From assembly GCA_902573015.1 (NCBI GenBank), contig CACGIE010000008.1:1-45866 (forward strand): a stretch of 45,866 nt of DNA. The letters are read 5' to 3'. Of this stretch, positions 43,510-45,866 are shown piece by piece (the first letter of the stretch is position 1; each line of letters opens with the position of its first letter). The position numbers and the translations under genes were made by a program. The stretch comes from an uncultured Candidatus Poseidoniales archaeon. GTDB lineage: Archaea; Thermoplasmatota; Poseidoniia; Poseidoniales; Thalassarchaeaceae. The notes under the pieces were generated by a model, which had not been told where the DNA came from, made no database searches, and saw only the letters and a program-made list of their open reading frames with translations.

Positions 43510-43908
43510 CTATGCAACTATTGAGCCCGGCAGAGTTCCTTCTGAGACCTCCAACAGTCTGACTGTACCATCTGCATCTAGGGCACCCAAGACGAGGAAT
43601 TGGGAAACGAAGCCCGTGGGCAGTGTCTTCTCTCCTAGGTTGATAGCGCCTACTACCATCCTTCCAATTAATTCCGAACGGGAGTAGTTGGTAATCTGAG
43701 CTGAGCTCCATAGCCTTCCAACTATTGGTCCAAAATCAACTCTAATCTTGTAAGATGGCTTTCTCATCTCTGGGAATTCCTGAACATCATCAATTATTCC
43801 GGCTCTCATATCTAGGGAAAGAAATTCTCCAATTCCGATATACTCCTTTCTCTCAAGTTTGGAAGGGTTGTATGGCAGATTTTCTGGATCAATATCGTGC
43901 TGTCCCAT
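43510..43908 (-). CDS. csaA: CsaA-type tRNA-binding-domain protein
   Basis: A single EMAP/tRNA-binding OB-fold domain of 132 residues. The core LSLDMRAGIIDDVQEFPEMRKPSYKIRVDFGP, then SSAQITNYSRSELIGRMVVGAINLG and SQFLVLGALDADGTVRLL, matches CsaA closely. In Bacillus CsaA has export-chaperone activity; the domain also binds tRNA-like structures. About 25 residues precede the OB fold (DIDPENLPYNPSKLERKEYIG), longer than minimal CsaA. The start is 4 bp from the pyrE stop. Confidence 0.9.
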   Translation of the reverse strand: MGQHDIDPENLPYNPSKLERKEYIGIGEFLSLDMRAGIIDDVQEFPEMRKPSYKIRVDFGPIVGRLWSSAQITNYSRSELIGRMVVGAINLGEKTLPTGFVSQFLVLGALDADGTVRLLEVSEGTLPGSIVA

Positions 43909-43912
43909 CTCT

Positions 43913-44497
43913 TCAACTCGCGATTTCGGACTTGAAGGTGAGGGGAATCAATCTTATTCCAGCCTCCTCAAAGGCTTCCAATCCTCCCTCTTGCCTATCT
44001 AGAATAGTGATACAACAGACCACATCACAACCCATCTGATTGAGCATACTTGCCGCCTTCAAAGCGGAGCCCCCGGTAGTTGTGACGTCCTCAAGAAGAA
44101 CTACCCTATTCCCCGGCTGTAAACTAGATCCTTCTATCCCAGGTGGGTTTCCGGTCTTTCTCCCACCCCTACCCTTCGGTTCCTTCCTAACAATAAAACC
44201 TCTCAATGAGGACCCCTTTTCTGCCTTAGCGATTGAAATTCCGGTTAATGGTACAGCTCCTAACTCAAGGCCTCCAACTGCATCTACCTCTCCGATCTTC
44301 TTGATTTGATCATGAATTAGGACTCCAAGAAGATGAGCGCATTCCGGATCCATCATGACAGGTTTCATGTCAAAGAAGTGCTTACTCTTTCTTCCACTGG
44401 CTAATGTGAAGTTCTCTTCCTCGGAGAAAAGATAAGCAAGATCGCGTATTCTGTCAATTAGTATTTCTCGAGCCTGTTCCACTGATGTTGAGGTCAT
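43913..44497 (-). CDS. pyrE: Orotate phosphoribosyltransferase
   Basis: Joins orotate to PRPP to give OMP in pyrimidine synthesis. The PRPP-binding motif is VVLLEDVTTTGGS (132-144), FTLASGRKSKHFFDMKPVM is the orotate-binding start, and FIVRKEPKGRGGRK is the flexible catalytic loop. The 194-residue length is normal for single-domain PyrE; no OMP decarboxylase is attached. It heads the minus-strand run pyrE-csaA-cyclophilin-fumC and diverges from the polymerase gene. Confidence 0.95.
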   Translation of the reverse strand: MTSTSVEQAREILIDRIRDLAYLFSEEENFTLASGRKSKHFFDMKPVMMDPECAHLLGVLIHDQIKKIGEVDAVGGLELGAVPLTGISIAKAEKGSSLRGFIVRKEPKGRGGRKTGNPPGIEGSSLQPGNRVVLLEDVTTTGGSALKAASMLNQMGCDVVCCITILDRQEGGLEAFEEAGIRLIPLTFKSEIAS

Positions 44498-44625
44498 CCT
44501 ACCTGTTCTGGCCTAGACGTAATGTGATGAAGATTGCCTTCGTTGAGGTGGATTTAGAGCAAGATGACGGTGAATGTTCTTGGACGGTCTCTTCGGAGTG
44601 GGTAGTGCTGTTGCGAGGGGAAGGC

Positions 44626-45866
44626 ATGTCCAAAAACATCAGATCCGAGGAAATAGATGTGAAGAGGCTCGAGATTGAGCGTTCTGATTATTACGAATCT
44701 CTGGATAAGGAAATAGAGAAAGCGTATACAATCGCAACGGAGGCAAAAAAGAAGGGTCTGGACTTTTCTGAGTCGGTTGAGATACCTAGAGCCTCGGATT
44801 TGGCTAGTAGAACCGAGAAGCTCCTTGAAGACCCGTACCTCTATGTTGATCCGGATAAGAGGAGTAAGCCGCCGCTAAAAATTGAGGGGCATCTGAGGGA
44901 ATTGCTGCATAATCACGACAGGGAAAGTGCTGCAATCATGATTGCGATTCATGTTACAAAGGAGATGCATTCTGCAACTGGTGACAGAAGGAGAGCAATT
45001 GATTCCGGATTAAGAGTGGGGTTGGCAGTCCTTACTGAGGCTGTCCTAGTGGCCCCATTGGATGGTATAGGGGAAGTCAGAATAATGAGTAACTCGGATG
45101 GATCTGAGTTTCTTTCAATCGATTTCTGTGGCCCCATAAGGGCTGCAGGAGGTACTGCTCAGGCTCTAGGTGTACTGATTGGTGACATTCTGAGAAGGGA
45201 GATAGGAGTGGGAAGGTACATCCCATCTGTTCCCGAAGTAGAGAGGGTCAAAGAGGAGTTCGGACTTTATCGTGCGAATCTCCAGTTTAAACCAGAACCA
45301 GAAGAGACGGATCTAATTGTCAACGAATGCCCTGTAATGATCAACGGCGAAGAGACAGAGAGAATGGAGTGTGCGGGTTACAAGGAAGTTCGGAACATAG
45401 TGAATGACAATGGTTCTTTCAGAACCAGAGTAAGGGGAGGGGTTATGCTAGTAATCGCAGAGGGTCTATGCCTCAAGGCTCCGAAAATCCGTAGTCATAC
45501 TGAGAGATTGAGGGTTCCTGGGTGGGATTTCATTTCTAAATTCGCTGACAAGAAGAAGGGTGGAGAGTCGGAAACTACCGAATTGAAGAGCAGGGTTCTG
45601 GAAAAAGAAGGGCGATACATGGAAGACGTGATTGCGGGTAGACCTGTTTTCGGAGAGCCGCGAGAACCCGGGGGCTTTAGGCTAAGATATGGTAGGAGTA
45701 GGGCTACTGGACTTGCAGCGGCTGGTCTAAACCCGATTACAATGGAAGCATTAGGAGGATTCCTATCAGTAGGGACTCAGATGAAGATCGAGGGGCCCGG
45801 GAAGGCCTGTGCAGTTACACCATGTGTGGATATTGACGGTCCAACCGTTCTACTTAGCAACGGGGA
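44626..45866 (+). CDS. polC: DNA polymerase II (PolD) large subunit DP2, N-terminal part (cut by right edge)
   Basis: The plus strand is open to the window end; the track missed it for lack of a stop. The sequence matches the N-terminal region of archaeal DP2, the catalytic subunit of the replicative polymerase D: SDYYESLDKEIEKAYTIATEAKKKGLD, VEIPRASDLASRTEKLL, FCGPIRAAGGTAQALGVLIGD, RYIPSVPEVERVKEE and GGFRLRYGRSRATGLAAAGLNP. The catalytic aspartates lie beyond the edge. ATG 44626 (MSKNIRSEEI) follows GAGGGG. The frame is also open to ATG 44527, which would add 33 residues (MKIAFVEVDLEQ) and leave only 29 bp to divergent pyrE. About 413 codons are visible. Firm family call; start uncertain. 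Confidence 0.95.
   Translation, partial: MSKNIRSEEIDVKRLEIERSDYYESLDKEIEKAYTIATEAKKKGLDFSESVEIPRASDLASRTEKLLEDPYLYVDPDKRSKPPLKIEGHLRELLHNHDRESAAIMIAIHVTKEMHSATGDRRRAIDSGLRVGLAVLTEAVLVAPLDGIGEVRIMSNSDGSEFLSIDFCGPIRAAGGTAQALGVLIGDILRREIGVGRYIPSVPEVERVKEEFGLYRANLQFKPEPEETDLIVNECPVMINGEETERMECAGYKEVRNIVNDNGSFRTRVRGGVMLVIAEGLCLKAPKIRSHTERLRVPGWDFISKFADKKKGGESETTELKSRVLEKEGRYMEDVIAGRPVFGEPREPGGFRLRYGRSRATGLAAAGLNPITMEALGGFLSVGTQMKIEGPGKACAVTPCVDIDGPTVLLSNG

Noticed and set aside
1-45866. CRISPR array, transposon, integrase or prophage
   Set aside because: No direct-repeat array, transposase, recombinase or phage gene was seen; the window reads as ordinary chromosome with scattered acquired genes.

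Overview
The window looks like a piece of a planktonic euryarchaeal chromosome, most likely Marine Group II / Candidatus Poseidoniales or a close relative; this is an inference from gene content. The archaeal core consists of ribosomal proteins S13-S4-S11 followed by RNA polymerase subunit D, a pantoate kinase, a type II methionine aminopeptidase and the N-terminal part of the DNA polymerase D large subunit. Around it sit many enzymes of bacterial type: a MaeB-like malic enzyme/phosphotransacetylase, ATP-type PEP carboxykinase, homodimeric pyruvate dehydrogenase E1, bacterial-type LeuRS, CsaA, BolA, CGFS glutaredoxin and class II fumarase. Coding density is high, genes overlap by 4 bp in several places, and many starts are GTG or TTG or lack a clear Shine-Dalgarno sequence. 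I saw no insertion sequence, CRISPR array, integrase or tRNA.

Layout. 1-3009 (-): a secreted beta-propeller protein running off the left edge; the ORF track missed it because it has no stop in the window. 3.2-7.05 kb: maeB and pckA converge, with a 4-bp overlap. 7.2-12 kb: a very large polytopic membrane protein and a single-anchor protein of unknown function. 12-16.8 kb: a methyltransferase, then rps13-rps4-rps11-rpoD-pantoate kinase. 16.8-21.1 kb (-): a CDIN1-like TPD nuclease, a DCC thiol oxidoreductase and leuS. 21.2-26.8 kb: an MBL hydrolase (+), then a minus-strand group of LETM1-like protein, aceE, GNAT and a zinc-ribbon/EF-hand protein. 26.96-31.1 kb (+): UPF1-like helicase, RDD protein, YrdC/Sua5 and MetAP. 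31.3-33.6 kb (-): rpe, bolA, glutaredoxin and an EamA transporter as a tight run. 33.7-37.9 kb: thioredoxin (+), then a winged-helix NTPase, a lipoprotein hydrolase and a ferritin-like protein (-). 38-40.6 kb (+): M32 carboxypeptidase and a propeller protein. 40.63-41.33 kb: a 700-bp gap with no convincing protein but many stable hairpins behind a TATA-like element, probably a structured RNA. 41.3-44.5 kb (-): pyrE, csaA, cyclophilin and an RHH-fumarase fusion. 44.6 kb to the end (+): the polymerase D large subunit, cut by the right edge.

How the genes fit together. MaeB, PckA, AceE and fumarase all act around malate, fumarate, PEP, pyruvate and acetyl-CoA, so the window carries much of a heterotroph's anaplerotic chemistry. 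BolA, CGFS glutaredoxin, thioredoxin, the ferritin-like protein and the DCC protein suggest redox, iron and Fe-S handling in an oxygen-exposed cell.

Most unusual items. (1) A ribbon-helix-helix DNA-binding domain fused in frame to a full-length class II fumarase, with two AT-rich palindromes 11 bp apart in its own promoter; this architecture recalls the PutA enzyme-repressor. (2) The structured RNA locus at 40.7-41.3 kb. (3) An archaeal relative of the human CDIN1 nuclease family. All calls come from reading the sequence alone; no database search was run.
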